Below are positions 24,549 to 33,363 of a stretch of 47,805 bases of DNA, one piece after another; positions within the stretch are counted from its first letter, which is position 1; each line of letters opens with the position of its first letter. The stretch is from Nonomuraea terrae (GTDB taxonomy: Bacteria; Actinomycetota; Actinomycetes; Streptosporangiales; Streptosporangiaceae). The stretch covers positions 1 to 47,805 of the forward strand of contig NZ_SMKQ01000049.1 in assembly GCF_004348995.1 (NCBI RefSeq), given 5' to 3'. Made by a program: the position numbers and the translations under genes. The notes beneath the pieces are model-generated. The model saw only the letters and a program-made list of their open reading frames with translations, searched no databases and was not told the DNA's origin.

Positions 24549-24586
24549 TATTCAACCTCTCGGTTTATCAACAGATAAGTTGAATA
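24549..24586. promoter_or_regulatory. Nested inverted repeats upstream of the SDR gene
   Basis: The outer arms TATTCAAC (24549-24556) and GTTGAATA (24579-24586) are perfect 8-bp complements. Within the spacer, TTATC (24565-24569) and GATAA (24574-24578) form a second dyad with loop AACA. The AT-rich setting inside GC-rich DNA fits a promoter-operator for a dimeric regulator (TetR or MarR type). No such regulator gene is adjacent. Confidence 0.6.
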
Positions 24587-24625
24587 CACCACAGCGCGGC
24601 TCCCGCGTCAAGGAGCGTCAGAGCG

Positions 24626-24985
24626 TCAGAGCGGGCGGCGGCCGGCGAACCCGAGCTCGCTGCGGTGGTACCAGCCGAGCTCCCGCTCCCCCTCGATCCA
24701 GCACAGCCGTACGGACACCCCATCGAGCACGGACGGGAAGTCGACGAGCACCGGCGCGATGCCCTTCACTTCGATGCCCTGCTCGCTCCACCCGCCGAGG
24801 ATCTCCTCGATGCGGGCCTGCAGCCCCTTGATCTCGGCCAGCCCGCCCAGCTCGGACCGCACGCCGGAACGCCGTGCGAACTCGAGCTCGGCCAGGTCGG
24901 CGCGGGCGGCGATCAGCTCGCGGGCGTCCTCGATGACGGCGGGCAGCAGCGCACGAGCCTCGTCCACGGTGAAGATCCGGTCCAT
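24626..24985 (-). CDS. DUF2203 family protein
   Basis: A 119-aa protein starting MDRIFTVDEARALLPAVIED, then a helical region and GIEVKGIAPVLVDFPS, LCWIEGERELGWYH and GFAGRRPL, the conserved pattern of DUF2203. No function is established. It lies 9 bp downstream of the GntR gene and is probably co-transcribed with it. An 8-bp tandem repeat (AGCGTCAG) lies at its stop codon, about 24613-24631. Confidence 0.9.
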   Translation of the reverse strand: MDRIFTVDEARALLPAVIEDARELIAARADLAELEFARRSGVRSELGGLAEIKGLQARIEEILGGWSEQGIEVKGIAPVLVDFPSVLDGVSVRLCWIEGERELGWYHRSELGFAGRRPL

Positions 24986-24994
24986 GCGCTCACG

Positions 24995-25675
24995 TTAGCG
25001 GCTGGGGTCGTAGGCCTGGACGAGCAGGCGTTCGGCATGGTCGAGGTAGTCGTCGAGATAGGCGACGGCCTTCCCCGGCTCCTCCGCCTCGATCAGGGCG
25101 AGCAGGGTGCGGTTGCGGTCGACGAACGGCTCGTGGAAGGCCCGCGGATTCTCCATGACGTGGAAGACGAGCCGCAGCTCGGCCAGGAGCTGGCGCATGA
25201 CCTCGTCGAGCCTGCGGCTGTCGTTGAGCGAGACGAGCGCCTGGTGGTAGCGGATGTTGGCGGTGCCGACGCCCTGCCAGTCGTCCTCGGCGGCGGCGCG
25301 TTCGGCGTCGCGCACGGCCTCCTTGATCAGGGTCAGCGCCTCCTCGGACGGGGCGCGCCGCACGGCCGCCCCTTCGAGCACGCGACGCACCTGGTAGAGG
25401 TCGCGGACGTCCTCGACGGAGGGGAGCCGGACGAAGACGCCCCGGTTGAGCCGGTGATCGAGCAGCCGCTCGTGGCCGAGCAGCCGGAACGCCTCGCGCA
25501 GCGTGTTGCGGGAGACGCCGAGCGCCTCGGAGATGGACTCCTCCGACAGGCGCTGGCCGGGCGGGAAGAAGCCCTCGCTGATGCGGTCGCGCAGGATGTC
25601 GGCCACCCGTTCCGCCGTGCTGCTGCGTCCCAGGCGGGGGCGGTCCTGAGAGAGATCAGCAACCACGTTATCCAC
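24995..25675 (-). CDS. GntR-family regulator, FadR/FCD subgroup
   Basis: A 226-aa regulator. The winged helix covers about 15-85, including AERVADILRDRISEGFFPPG, RLSEESISEALGVSRNTLRE and AFRLLGHERLL. It is followed by an alpha-helical FCD ligand domain with YHQALVSLNDS and a C-terminal helix with DDYLDHAERLL. GTG 25675 is chosen because it gives the usual family length and leaves 94 bp for divergent promoters; the frame extends to TTG 25720. It diverges from the MHS transporter gene at 25770, which it probably controls. Confidence 0.88.
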   Translation of the reverse strand: MDNVVADLSQDRPRLGRSSTAERVADILRDRISEGFFPPGQRLSEESISEALGVSRNTLREAFRLLGHERLLDHRLNRGVFVRLPSVEDVRDLYQVRRVLEGAAVRRAPSEEALTLIKEAVRDAERAAAEDDWQGVGTANIRYHQALVSLNDSRRLDEVMRQLLAELRLVFHVMENPRAFHEPFVDRNRTLLALIEAEEPGKAVAYLDDYLDHAERLLVQAYDPSR

Positions 25676-25769
25676 AATTGGCAGACAATCATGGAGCAAA
25701 CCTCTTGTCGAATTGTTCAACGATCCTTACGTTGATAACCATCCCCCCTTCGATCCAAGGAGCAATCGG

Positions 25770-27104
25770 ATGGCAGGCTCCACGCAACAGACCCGGCGGG
25801 TGATCCTCGCCAGCCTGATCGGCACGTCGCTGGAGTGGTACGACTTCTTCCTCTACACCACCGCCGCGACCCTGGTCTTCCCCCAGCTCTTCTTCCCCTC
25901 GCTCGACCCGTTCACCGGCACGCTCGCCTCGCTCACCACCAACGCCGTGGCGTTCGTCGCCCGGCCGCTCGGCGGCATCGTGTTCGGCCACTTCGGCGAC
26001 CGGGTGGGCCGCAAGACCGTGCTGGTGGTGACGCTGCTGGTCATGGGCGTCTCGACGTTCCTCATCGGCGTCCTGCCCGGCTACGCGAGCATCGGCGTCG
26101 TGGCGCCGATCCTGCTGGCGCTGTTCAGGTTCGTGCAGGGCCTGGGGCTGGGCGGCGAGTGGGGCGGCGCGGTGATCATGTCGCTGGAGCACGGCGACAG
26201 CCGCCGCCGCGGCTTCAACGCGAGCTGGCCGCAGGTCGGCGTGCCCGCGGGGTATGTGCTGGCCACGGGCCTGCTGACGATCCTGTCGTTCACGCTGTCG
26301 GACGCGGCGTTCCTGTCGTGGGGCTGGCGGGTGCCGTTCCTGCTGTCGGGCGTCCTGGTCCTCGTGGGCCTGTGGGTACGCCTGAAGGTCTCGGAGTCGC
26401 CGTTGTTCGCCGAGGTCGAGCAGAAGGGCGCCAAGGCCAAGATGCCGCTGGTCGAGGTGCTGCGCACGCACCCGCGCGCCCTGCTGTCGGCCTTCACCGC
26501 GCGGATCGGGGTGGACGTGGCGTTCTACACGTTCACCTCGTACATCATCGTGTACATCACCCAGCAGCTGGAGCTGCCGCGGTCGTACGCGCTGAACGCC
26601 GTGCTCATCGGGTCGGCGCTGCAGCTCGTGCTGATCCCGATCGCCGGCGCGATGTCCGACCGGTACGGCCGGCGCCCGGTCTACCTCGCCGGCGTGATCG
26701 CGGCGGCGGTGTGGGTGTTCGCGTTCTTCCCGCTGCTGGACACCAGATCGTTCCCGCTCATCGCGCTGGCCGCGGTCGTGGCGCTGATCACCCACGCCGC
26801 GATGTACGGGCCGCAGGCGGCGTTCATCGCCGAGCTGTTCAGCACGCGGCTGCGCTACAGCGGGGCCTCCATGGGCTACCAGGTCGCCGGCATCGTGGGC
26901 GGCGCGCTGGCGCCGATCATCGCGCTCCAGCTCTTCGAGGCGTTCCGGTCCACGGTGGCGGTGTCGATCTACGTGGTCGCCTCGCTGGCCGTCACCGCCG
27001 TGGGCCTGGCCATCGCCCCGGAGACCCGCGACCTCGACCTCGCCACCGCCTCGGCCGACGACCCCAAGACGTCGCTGCCCGGCCAGGTGGGCCCCTTCGC
27101 GTGA
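25770..27104 (+). CDS. MFS transporter, metabolite:H+ symporter (MHS) type
   Basis: A 444-aa, 12-TM protein of the MHS branch (citrate, proline/betaine, shikimate and related acids). It has SLEWYDFFLYTTAATLVFP, the loop motif GHFGDRVGRKT, VQGLGLGGEWGGAV and the second-half loop SDRYGRRPV. ATG 25770 has a perfect AAGGAG (25757-25762) at 7 bp. The upstream frame to 25713 overlaps the GntR promoter. The divergent FCD-type GntR suggests uptake of an organic acid or sugar acid. Confidence 0.92.
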   Translation: MAGSTQQTRRVILASLIGTSLEWYDFFLYTTAATLVFPQLFFPSLDPFTGTLASLTTNAVAFVARPLGGIVFGHFGDRVGRKTVLVVTLLVMGVSTFLIGVLPGYASIGVVAPILLALFRFVQGLGLGGEWGGAVIMSLEHGDSRRRGFNASWPQVGVPAGYVLATGLLTILSFTLSDAAFLSWGWRVPFLLSGVLVLVGLWVRLKVSESPLFAEVEQKGAKAKMPLVEVLRTHPRALLSAFTARIGVDVAFYTFTSYIIVYITQQLELPRSYALNAVLIGSALQLVLIPIAGAMSDRYGRRPVYLAGVIAAAVWVFAFFPLLDTRSFPLIALAAVVALITHAAMYGPQAAFIAELFSTRLRYSGASMGYQVAGIVGGALAPIIALQLFEAFRSTVAVSIYVVASLAVTAVGLAIAPETRDLDLATASADDPKTSLPGQVGPFA

Positions 27105-27129
27105 ACGCCTGAGACGCCGCGAAAGGCGC

Positions 27130-27153
27130 GGGCGGCGGCTGCCACCGCCGCCC
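27130..27153 (+). terminator. Terminator hairpin after the MHS transporter
   Basis: GGGCGGCGG and CCGCCGCCC form a perfect 9-bp stem around CTGCCA, 25 bp after the stop. The tail GCCTTGTAG has only a weak T tract, as is usual in actinomycetes. Confidence 0.7.
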
Positions 27154-27163
27154 GCCTTGTAGC

Positions 27164-27181
27164 GATAAGTCCGCGCTTATC
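27164..27181. promoter_or_regulatory. Dyad upstream of the CbiX-like gene
   Basis: GATAAG (27164-27169) and CTTATC (27176-27181) flank TCCGCG. The region from here to 27280 is relatively AT-rich (TAATAGGCATAAACT near 27257-27271) and probably holds the promoter of the gene at 27281. Confidence 0.4.
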
Positions 27182-27280
27182 CGCATTGCGCGGTGATCTC
27201 AGTCACACCCGTACCGTTGTAACGCAATCGCCACCGATTCACAGAACAACCGTCGCCTAATAGGCATAAACTGCCCGCCT

Positions 27281-28048
27281 GTGAGCCTGCCTGTACGAGA
27301 ACGTTCCCGCCGGCCGGGCGGTGGCCGTCACCGCCGCCCCGTGCCCACGTCCTTGCCGCCAGACGCGCCCGTGCTCGTGCTCGCCACCCCGGGCGACACC
27401 GCCGGGGTCGCCGAGGAGATCGCGTCCGTCGTGCGCGTCGACAACCCGCAGATCGAGGTGCGCCTGACGAGCGTGGCCGGCCTGGCGGACTCCCTGCCCT
27501 CCGGCCGCGAGGCCATCGTCGTGCCGCTGCTCACCTGGGACGACCCCGTCGTCCTGGCGGAGATCGGCAAGACCGTCGCCGCCCGCGGCGAGGGCGTCGT
27601 CGTGACCGAGGCGCTCGGGCCCCACCCCCTGCTGGCCGAGGCCCTGCACATCAGGCTGGCCGAGCGCGGCCTGGCCCGCGCCGACCGCGTACGCCTGCTG
27701 AACGTCTCCAGCCCCGTCGACGCCGTCATCCTCGCGACCGTGGGCGGAGAGCGCGCGGTGCACGCCGTTCAGGCGACCGCCGTGCTGCTGGCCTCCAGAC
27801 TCACGCTGCCCGTGGTGGCCGCCTCGCTCGACAGCGAGCCCGGCGTGGCCGTCGCGGCCGAGCGGCTGCGCGCCGCCGGCGCCGACCGGCTGGCCGTCTC
27901 CCCTTGCCTGATCGGCTACGAGGCGCCGCGCGATCTCGTCGAGCGGGCCGCCGCGTCGATCAACGCCGGGCACGCGGAACCGCTCGGCTCGCACAGCGCC
28001 GTCGCCGAACTCGTCGCCCGCGCTTACGGAAGTCAACTCGCCACTTGA
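27281..28048 (+). CDS. CbiX/sirohydrochlorin chelatase-like protein (degenerate)
   Basis: A 255-aa protein with two related alpha/beta halves, as in CbiX/CbiK chelatases: VLVLATPGDTAGVAEEIASV and later LPVVAASLDSEPGVAVAAE with DRLAVSPCLIGYEAPRDLVE. The first half lacks the metal-binding HGT/HGSR motif normally found near the N-terminus, so chelatase activity is doubtful. The first about 25 residues are Arg/Pro-rich. GTG 27281 is the likely start, and the mRNA may be leaderless. No cobalamin or siroheme genes are nearby. Confidence 0.65.
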   Translation: MSLPVRERSRRPGGGRHRRPVPTSLPPDAPVLVLATPGDTAGVAEEIASVVRVDNPQIEVRLTSVAGLADSLPSGREAIVVPLLTWDDPVVLAEIGKTVAARGEGVVVTEALGPHPLLAEALHIRLAERGLARADRVRLLNVSSPVDAVILATVGGERAVHAVQATAVLLASRLTLPVVAASLDSEPGVAVAAERLRAAGADRLAVSPCLIGYEAPRDLVERAAASINAGHAEPLGSHSAVAELVARAYGSQLAT

Positions 28049-28091
28049 CCCAGGCTTGTTGAGATCACGGGACTCGCGTTACCGTCGGCGC

Positions 28092-28640
28092 ATGCGTCCC
28101 GTGGTGCACAACGGCGAGCGGCTCGGCCTTCGTGACGTCACGGAGGCCGACGTGCCCGCGCTCCACGCCGTCTACGGCGATCCCACCGCCACCCAGCATC
28201 TGCCCTTCCCGCCGCGCAGCCTGGACGAGGTCGCCCAGCTGGTGGAGGAGGCCACCGAGGCGGCCGCGGCCGAGCCGCACCTGCTGTACGTGCTGGCCGT
28301 CGTCGACCGCGGGCGCCGCGACGTCATCGGGGTGGCCCGCCTGCGCGTCGAGGCCGACAACCCGCACAGCGCGGAGATCGGGTTCGGGCTCCATCCTCAC
28401 CAGTGGGGCCGCGGCATCGGCACCGACCTCGTCCGCCTGCTGCTGTCGTTCGGGTTCAAACAGCTCGGGCTGCACCGCGTCTGGGCTGCCCGCTCCCCCG
28501 CCAACCTGCCGGCCCAGCTCGCGATGCTGACCGCCGGCATGGTCGAGGAGGGCCGCATCCGCCACCACCTGCGCACTCCGGACGGCTGGCGCGACTCGAT
28601 CGTCCACTCGGCCCTCGAGGACGAGTGGAGCGACCGCTAA
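28092..28640 (+). CDS. GNAT-family N-acetyltransferase (RimJ/RimL-like)
   Basis: A 182-aa acetyltransferase. It has the N-terminal LGLRDVTEADVPALHAVYGD, the acetyl-CoA-binding HPHQWGRGIGTDLVRLLLSF (R/Q-x-x-G-x-G/A form) and the RimJ/L-like LGLHRVWAARSPANLPA. The start is ATG 28092; an upstream frame to 28056 exists but lacks a ribosome-binding site. Its stop overlaps the convergent kinase-like gene by 4 bp (CTAA). Confidence 0.9.
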   Translation: MRPVVHNGERLGLRDVTEADVPALHAVYGDPTATQHLPFPPRSLDEVAQLVEEATEAAAAEPHLLYVLAVVDRGRRDVIGVARLRVEADNPHSAEIGFGLHPHQWGRGIGTDLVRLLLSFGFKQLGLHRVWAARSPANLPAQLAMLTAGMVEEGRIRHHLRTPDGWRDSIVHSALEDEWSDR

Positions 28641-29149
28641 GGGCGCCATCCGTCGAGCACGCGTGCGGCCACCCGCGCCCTGGCGCCCGTGCCGTCCACG
28701 GTGTAGTCAGCGACCTGCGCCACGTCCAGGATGGCCGACAATTCCCCCGCCCTCGCGAGGTGCCAGTCAAGCCCGCCGGGATCGTCGGCGTGCCGCGCCG
28801 CCAGCCGCCGGCGTACTTCCGGGAGCGCCACGCGGACGCGGCAGACCGTGAGCGGCACCGCGAGGGCCTCCTCGTGGCGCAGGCGCTCGTCGCGGCTCTC
28901 GATCACGCCGGCCAGCACGAGCCGTTCCGCGCCCGCCGCCAGGAAGTTGACCGCCACCGCACGCAGGTTGCGCAGGGTCAGGGCGCCGTGGAAGGGGTCG
29001 TCTGGAGGCGCCGGCCAGGCACGGCGCAGCCAGTCGAGGTCGATGACGGCGTTCGGCACGCCCGCGCCGGCGAGCAGGTCTCCGGCGGCGTCGGCCGCGG
29101 ACGTCTTCCCCACGCCGACGGTTCCGGTGATCAGGAGGGCGGACGGCAT
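28637..29149 (-). CDS. P-loop nucleotide kinase-like protein
   Basis: A 170-aa P-loop protein with Walker A GTVGVGKTS at residues 9-17, an acidic segment VIDLDWLRRAW, a central VNFLAAGAERLVLAGVIESR and an Arg-rich lid (LPEVRRRLAARHADD). It resembles small AAA/adenylylsulfate- or shikimate-kinase-like proteins of actinomycetes. The substrate is unknown. ATG 29149 is used. The 127-bp upstream gap is shared with the divergent gene at 29277. Confidence 0.8.
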   Translation of the reverse strand: MPSALLITGTVGVGKTSAADAAGDLLAGAGVPNAVIDLDWLRRAWPAPPDDPFHGALTLRNLRAVAVNFLAAGAERLVLAGVIESRDERLRHEEALAVPLTVCRVRVALPEVRRRLAARHADDPGGLDWHLARAGELSAILDVAQVADYTVDGTGARARVAARVLDGWRP

Positions 29150-29276
29150 TCACGGGATGCTACCCGGAGCCCCTGCCGCGCGGGCGAATCAGGACGCAAC
29201 GGAGCAGGTCAGCGGCCGAGGCGGCGATTGTCGGTCGGGCACCCTACGATGAGCCTCCTCACGGAGGGATACTCAC

Positions 29277-29744
29277 ATGCTCGACTCGCTCATCGTGCCC
29301 TTGTTCGTCACCACGGACCTGCCGCCCGAGGCGGAGCTGGCCGAGTTCGGGGAGCTGCTCGCCGGGACGACGCGCGTGCTCGGTGACGAGCTCGGTGACA
29401 AGGGCGCCGGCTATGCCGCGTTCCTGGCGGGCCGGGTGTTCTGGCTCGACCGTCCTGTGCTGCCGAAGCAGCGTCCGGCGGCGCGCGTCGAGCTGCGCTT
29501 CGCCGGCATGCTCGGCCATCTCGCCGCCTCCGGCCCCGGCCACACCGCGCGCGAGGTGGTCGCCGACGCGCGCCGGGCGATCGGGCGGGCCGTGACCGCG
29601 CGCTACGGCGACGTCGGCGTCCCTCCGGCCGTGTTCGCGATCCGCGACCAGGACGTCCGCGAGCGCACGCCCGACTCCGCCCTCTACGTCGACACGGCCG
29701 GCGCCGCCGCCGAGCTGGTGAGCGCGGCCAGGTCCTACCTCTAG
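29277..29744 (+). CDS. Uncharacterised protein, 155 aa
   Basis: I do not recognise the family. The protein is soluble, has no signal peptide and no Cys, and contains LPPEAELAEFGELLAGTTRVLGD, FAGMLGHLAASGPGHTAREV and VFAIRDQDVRERTPDS. ATG 29277 is preceded by ACGGAGGG at about 10 bp. Codon use is normal for the window. Confidence 0.75.
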   Translation: MLDSLIVPLFVTTDLPPEAELAEFGELLAGTTRVLGDELGDKGAGYAAFLAGRVFWLDRPVLPKQRPAARVELRFAGMLGHLAASGPGHTAREVVADARRAIGRAVTARYGDVGVPPAVFAIRDQDVRERTPDSALYVDTAGAAAELVSAARSYL

Positions 29745-29819
29745 CCGCCCCCTAGCCAGCGGGGCGTGCCCGTGCCATGGTCGTACGGCGATCTGTCGAA
29801 CGGCTTTGGAGGTTCCCGC

Positions 29820-30074
29820 ATGGCGGTGCTCGGCGCGATCTGTTTCGGGCTGGTGGTCGGCTGGATCACGTACGGAGCACTGCGGCGGCGGCAGTCCTCT
29901 CCGGGCCTGAGCGACCTGGCGGCGGTGCTCGCGGCGGTGGGCGGCGGCCTGGTGACGACGCTGCTGGGCGAGCCGGTGGTGTTCGGCGGTTACGCCGTGG
30001 GCCTGGCCGTCGGCTTCTTCGGCTACCTCGTGCTCATCACGCTCATGCCCGACTCGAAGTGGACGGCCGGCTGA
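29820..30074 (+). CDS. Small membrane protein, 84 aa
   Basis: Three hydrophobic segments are visible: VLGAICFGLVVGWITYGAL, a middle helix with LAAVLAAVGGGLVTTLLG, and YAVGLAVGFFGYLVLITLM. The N-terminal half is Gly-rich. ATG 29820 has GGAGG (29807-29811) at 8 bp. The pattern resembles small Gly-rich bacterial membrane proteins of unknown function. The 155 bp after it contain no gene. Confidence 0.75.
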   Translation: MAVLGAICFGLVVGWITYGALRRRQSSPGLSDLAAVLAAVGGGLVTTLLGEPVVFGGYAVGLAVGFFGYLVLITLMPDSKWTAG

Positions 30075-30229
30075 CCTGCCCTCTCACCGGCCGCCTCAGT
30101 GGTACGGCTCGGCCGCCGGCGAGGTGGAGCCGGTGCCGTGTCTTCACGACGGGCCTGGAGTGCGTCCTCGACGGCCTGGGCTCCCCACCGGGCAGGCGAG
30201 GCCGTCGTTCATGACCCCGTCGTAGGGGC

Positions 30230-30646
30230 ATGATGGGTGACATGCTCTACGGCAAGGAACATGTCCAGCGATATCAGGAAACCGATGGCGCAGAGGGACA
30301 CGAGTGGAACAACACCGTAACCCTCCTTCTGACCACAAAAGGCCGTAAATCCGGTAAGTCGTACACGACGCCGCTGATCTACCAGCGCTTCGGTGACGAC
30401 TACCTCGTCGTGGCCTCCAAGGGGGGCGACCCCGACCACCCGGGGTGGTACAAGAACCTGGTGGTTAATCCCGACGTCGAGGTGCAGGTCAAGGGCGACC
30501 GGTTCAAAGCCCGGGCCCGCACGGCGGGCGAGGCGGAGAAGCCCGAGATGTGGCGGGTCATGACCGCCACCTGGCCCGCCTACGACGAGTACCAGAAGAA
30601 GACGCAGCGGCCGATCCCTGTGGTCGTCCTCGAACGCGCCGAATGA
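30230..30646 (+). CDS. Deazaflavin (F420)-dependent nitroreductase family protein
   Basis: A 138-aa split-barrel protein of the Ddn/Rv3547-type family that uses cofactor F420. It has LLTTKGRKSGKSYTTPLIY, YLVVASKGGDPDHPGWYKNL and VNPDVEVQVKG, the core fold and cofactor positions. ATGs at 30230, 30233 and 30242 are all possible; AGGGG lies only a few bases before the first. The substrate is not known. Confidence 0.88.
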   Translation: MMGDMLYGKEHVQRYQETDGAEGHEWNNTVTLLLTTKGRKSGKSYTTPLIYQRFGDDYLVVASKGGDPDHPGWYKNLVVNPDVEVQVKGDRFKARARTAGEAEKPEMWRVMTATWPAYDEYQKKTQRPIPVVVLERAE

Positions 30647-30689
30647 CGCCGTCCGCCCCACCGGAAGACACCCGGCGAGGGCGGACCGG

Positions 30690-31862
30690 CTAAAGGCGCA
30701 GGCTCGCGTACAGGTCGGCCGTGCGGCGGGCGACGCGCTCCCAGGAGAAGTGCTCGACGGCCCGCGCCCGTCCCGCCTCGCCCATCGCCCGCGCCCTGGC
30801 CGGGTCGCCCAGCAGGGCGTTGACGCGCTCGGCCAGGTCCGCGGCGAAGCGACCGGGATCGTGCGGCGTGCCGTCGGGCCCCTGGTCGATGGGCACCAGC
30901 AGGCCGGTCTCGCCGTCGGCCACCACCTCGGGGATGCCGCCGGTCGCCGTGGCCACCACGGCCGTCTCGCAGGCCATCGCCTCCAGGTTGACGATCCCCA
31001 TCGGCTCGTAGACCGACGGGCAGACGAACACCGCGGCGTGCGTCAGGAGCTGGATGACCTCGGGCTTGGGCAGCATCTCCCGGATCCAGAACACCCCGTC
31101 GCGGCCGAGACCGCGCACCAGCTCGGTCACCTCCGCGGCGATCTCGGGGGTGTCGGGCGCGCCCGCGCAGAGCACGAGTTGGGCGCCCGGGTCGATGGAG
31201 CGGGCCGCGTGCAGCAGGTGGACCAGGCCCTTCTGCCGGGTGATGCGGCCGACGAAGACGACGTACGGCCTGCGGGGGTCGACGCCGTGCTTCTCCAGCA
31301 CGTGGGTGGCCGGGTCGGGGGCGTACTCGGCGGTGTCGATGCCGTTGTGGATCACGCTGACCCGCTCGGGCGCGATCTCCGGGTAGGCGGCCAGGACGTC
31401 GCGCCGCATGCCCTCCGACACCGCGATCACCGCGTCGGCGGCGAGCAGGGCGGTGCGCTCGGCCCACGACGAGATCGCGTAACCGCCGCCGAGCTGCTCG
31501 GCCTTCCACGGGCGCAGCGGCTCCAGGCTGTGCGTGGTGATCACGTGCGGGACGCCGTGAAGGAGCTTGGCGACGTGGCCGGCGAAGTTCGCGTACCAGG
31601 TGTGGGAGTGGACGACGTCGGCACCCTCGCAGGCGGCGGCCATCTCCAGGTCGACGCCGAGCACCTGCAGCGCGGCGTTGGCGCCCGCCAGGCCGTCCTG
31701 CACCCGGTAGGCCGAGACGCCCGGCTCTGCGCGCTCGGCCCCGAAGCAGCGCACCCGTACGTCGGCCAGCTTCCGCAGCTCCCTGGCGAGGTACTCCATG
31801 TGGACGCCGGCCCCGCCGTACACCTCGGGCGGATACTCCCTGCTGAGCAGATCAACGCGCAT
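30690..31862 (-). CDS. glgM: Alpha-maltose-1-phosphate synthase / glycogen synthase (GT4)
   Basis: A 390-aa GT4 enzyme. The N-terminal domain has SREYPPEVYGGAGVHMEYL and the donor domain has VVFVGRITRQKGL. The EX7E-type PSVYEPMGIVNLEAMAC sits before the Gly-rich GGIPEVV. In actinobacteria this gene, divergent from glgC, makes alpha-maltose 1-phosphate from ADP-glucose for the GlgE alpha-glucan pathway. The 150-bp gap to glgC holds both promoters. In older annotations it is called GlgA. Confidence 0.9.
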   Translation of the reverse strand: MRVDLLSREYPPEVYGGAGVHMEYLARELRKLADVRVRCFGAERAEPGVSAYRVQDGLAGANAALQVLGVDLEMAAACEGADVVHSHTWYANFAGHVAKLLHGVPHVITTHSLEPLRPWKAEQLGGGYAISSWAERTALLAADAVIAVSEGMRRDVLAAYPEIAPERVSVIHNGIDTAEYAPDPATHVLEKHGVDPRRPYVVFVGRITRQKGLVHLLHAARSIDPGAQLVLCAGAPDTPEIAAEVTELVRGLGRDGVFWIREMLPKPEVIQLLTHAAVFVCPSVYEPMGIVNLEAMACETAVVATATGGIPEVVADGETGLLVPIDQGPDGTPHDPGRFAADLAERVNALLGDPARARAMGEAGRARAVEHFSWERVARRTADLYASLRL

Positions 31863-32012
31863 GACACGACCTTATGGCGGGGCCGTGCGGTGGACCACCA
31901 TCGACCCGGGTGTCGCCCGCCAACCCCTTGTACGCACAAAACCGGACACGCAGGGAGGTGACGGTGCAGGGTTTCGTCGATAGAACGGCCATTTGGGGGT
32001 AGCGTCCAGGGC

Positions 32013-33248
32013 ATGAGGTCCCGGAGGGTGCTTGCGGTCGTGCTGGCAGGTGGAGAGGGTAAGAGGCTCATGCCGCTCACGGCGGATCGGGCCAAACCGG
32101 CGGTGCCGTTCGGGGGGATGTATCGGCTCGTCGACTTCGTGCTGTCCAATCTCGCGAACGGCGGGTTCCTGAAGATCGTCGTGCTGACGCAGTACAAGAA
32201 CCACAGCCTCGACCGGCACGTCTCGCGGACCTGGCGGCTGTCGGCGATGCTCGGCAACTACGTCACCCCCGTGCCCGCGCAGCAGCGGCTCGGGCCGCGC
32301 TGGTTCTCCGGTTCCGCGGACGCCCTGTTCCAGAACCTGAACCTGATCTACGACGAGATGCCCGAGCACGTGATCGTGTTCGGGGCCGACCACATCTACC
32401 GGATGGATCCGCGGCAGATGGTCGAGCAGCACGAGGAGTCGGGCGCCGACGTGACGGTGGCGGCGATCCGGCAGCCGCTGTCGCTGGCCGACCAGTTCGG
32501 CGTGATCGAGACCGACCCGCAGGGCCGCCGGATCGTGGCGTTCAGGGAGAAGCCGAAGGACGCGGTCGGGCTCGCCGACTCTCCCGACGAGGTGTTCGCC
32601 TCGATGGGCAACTACGTGTTCAAGACGCAGTCGATGATCGACGCCCTGCGTGAGGACGCGCTCGACCCGACCAGCAAGCACGACCTGGGCGGCAACATCA
32701 TCCCGATGCTGGTCAAGTCGGGCGGCGCCGACGTCTACGACTTCGCCCACAACATCGTGCCCGGCTCCAGCGACCGCGACCGCGGCTACTGGCGTGATGT
32801 CGGAACGCTGGACGCCTACTACGAGGCCCACATGGACCTCATCTCGGCGCACCCCGTGTTCAACCTCTACAACGACAAGTGGCCGATCTTCACCGGCCAC
32901 GACCCGCTGCCGCCCGCCAAGTTCGTGCACAACGACGGCGACCGGGTGGGGCGGGCGATCGACTCGCTGGTCTCCCCCGGCGTGATCGTCTCCGGCGGCA
33001 CGGCGATCAGGTCGATCCTGTCGCCCAGGGTCGTCCTCCACTCCCACTCGCTGGTGGAGGACTCCGTGCTGATGGAGAACGTCAAGGTGGGCCGGGGCGC
33101 GGTCATCCGCAAGGCGATCATCGACAAGAACGTCGTGATCCCCGACGGGGCCCGGATCGGCTTCGACCTCGAATACGACCGCACCCGCTTCGCGCTGACG
33201 CGCGGTGGCGTCGTGGTCATCGGCAAGAACGAGATCGTCGACCGGTAG
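32013..33248 (+). CDS. glgC: Glucose-1-phosphate adenylyltransferase
   Basis: A 411-aa enzyme making ADP-glucose from glucose 1-phosphate and ATP. The pyrophosphorylase signature is [20 protein letters not shown]. The catalytic-site region is [15 protein letters not shown], with EKPKD and the AGPase-typical GNYVFKTQ. The C-terminal left-handed beta-helix ends [12 protein letters not shown]. Length and order are normal for actinobacterial GlgC. It pairs with divergent glgM to supply glycogen or capsular glucan synthesis. Confidence 0.96.
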   Translation: MRSRRVLAVVLAGGEGKRLMPLTADRAKPAVPFGGMYRLVDFVLSNLANGGFLKIVVLTQYKNHSLDRHVSRTWRLSAMLGNYVTPVPAQQRLGPRWFSGSADALFQNLNLIYDEMPEHVIVFGADHIYRMDPRQMVEQHEESGADVTVAAIRQPLSLADQFGVIETDPQGRRIVAFREKPKDAVGLADSPDEVFASMGNYVFKTQSMIDALREDALDPTSKHDLGGNIIPMLVKSGGADVYDFAHNIVPGSSDRDRGYWRDVGTLDAYYEAHMDLISAHPVFNLYNDKWPIFTGHDPLPPAKFVHNDGDRVGRAIDSLVSPGVIVSGGTAIRSILSPRVVLHSHSLVEDSVLMENVKVGRGAVIRKAIIDKNVVIPDGARIGFDLEYDRTRFALTRGGVVVIGKNEIVDR

Positions 33249-33286
33249 GCGCGCCGACCGGCAGGCAGGCCCCCAGGCATGAAAAG

Positions 33287-33319
33287 GGTCCCGGGGCCTC
33301 GCGTGGAGGCCCCGGGACC
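33287..33319. terminator. Bidirectional terminator between glgC and the His-rich gene
   Basis: GGTCCCGGGGCCTC and GAGGCCCCGGGACC form a perfect 14-bp stem with a GCGTG loop. On the minus strand it is followed by CTTTTC, the better U tract, so it would end the 33364 gene. On the plus strand it can also stop glgC, 39 bp after its stop. Confidence 0.8.
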
Positions 33320-33363
33320 GGTGCGGCCGGCGTGCTACGGGCGGCCGAGTCTATGGAGAGCCG

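Noticed and set aside
25689..26795. Minus-strand 368-codon ORF opposite the MHS transporter
   Set aside because: Arg/Gln/His-rich shadow of the transporter gene, with no domain.
28590..28625. Partial match to the tRNA-Val 3' end as a possible att site
   Set aside because: Only about 9 bp (ATCGTCCAC) are shared and the match lies within a GNAT coding sequence. No integrase or second repeat supports an element.
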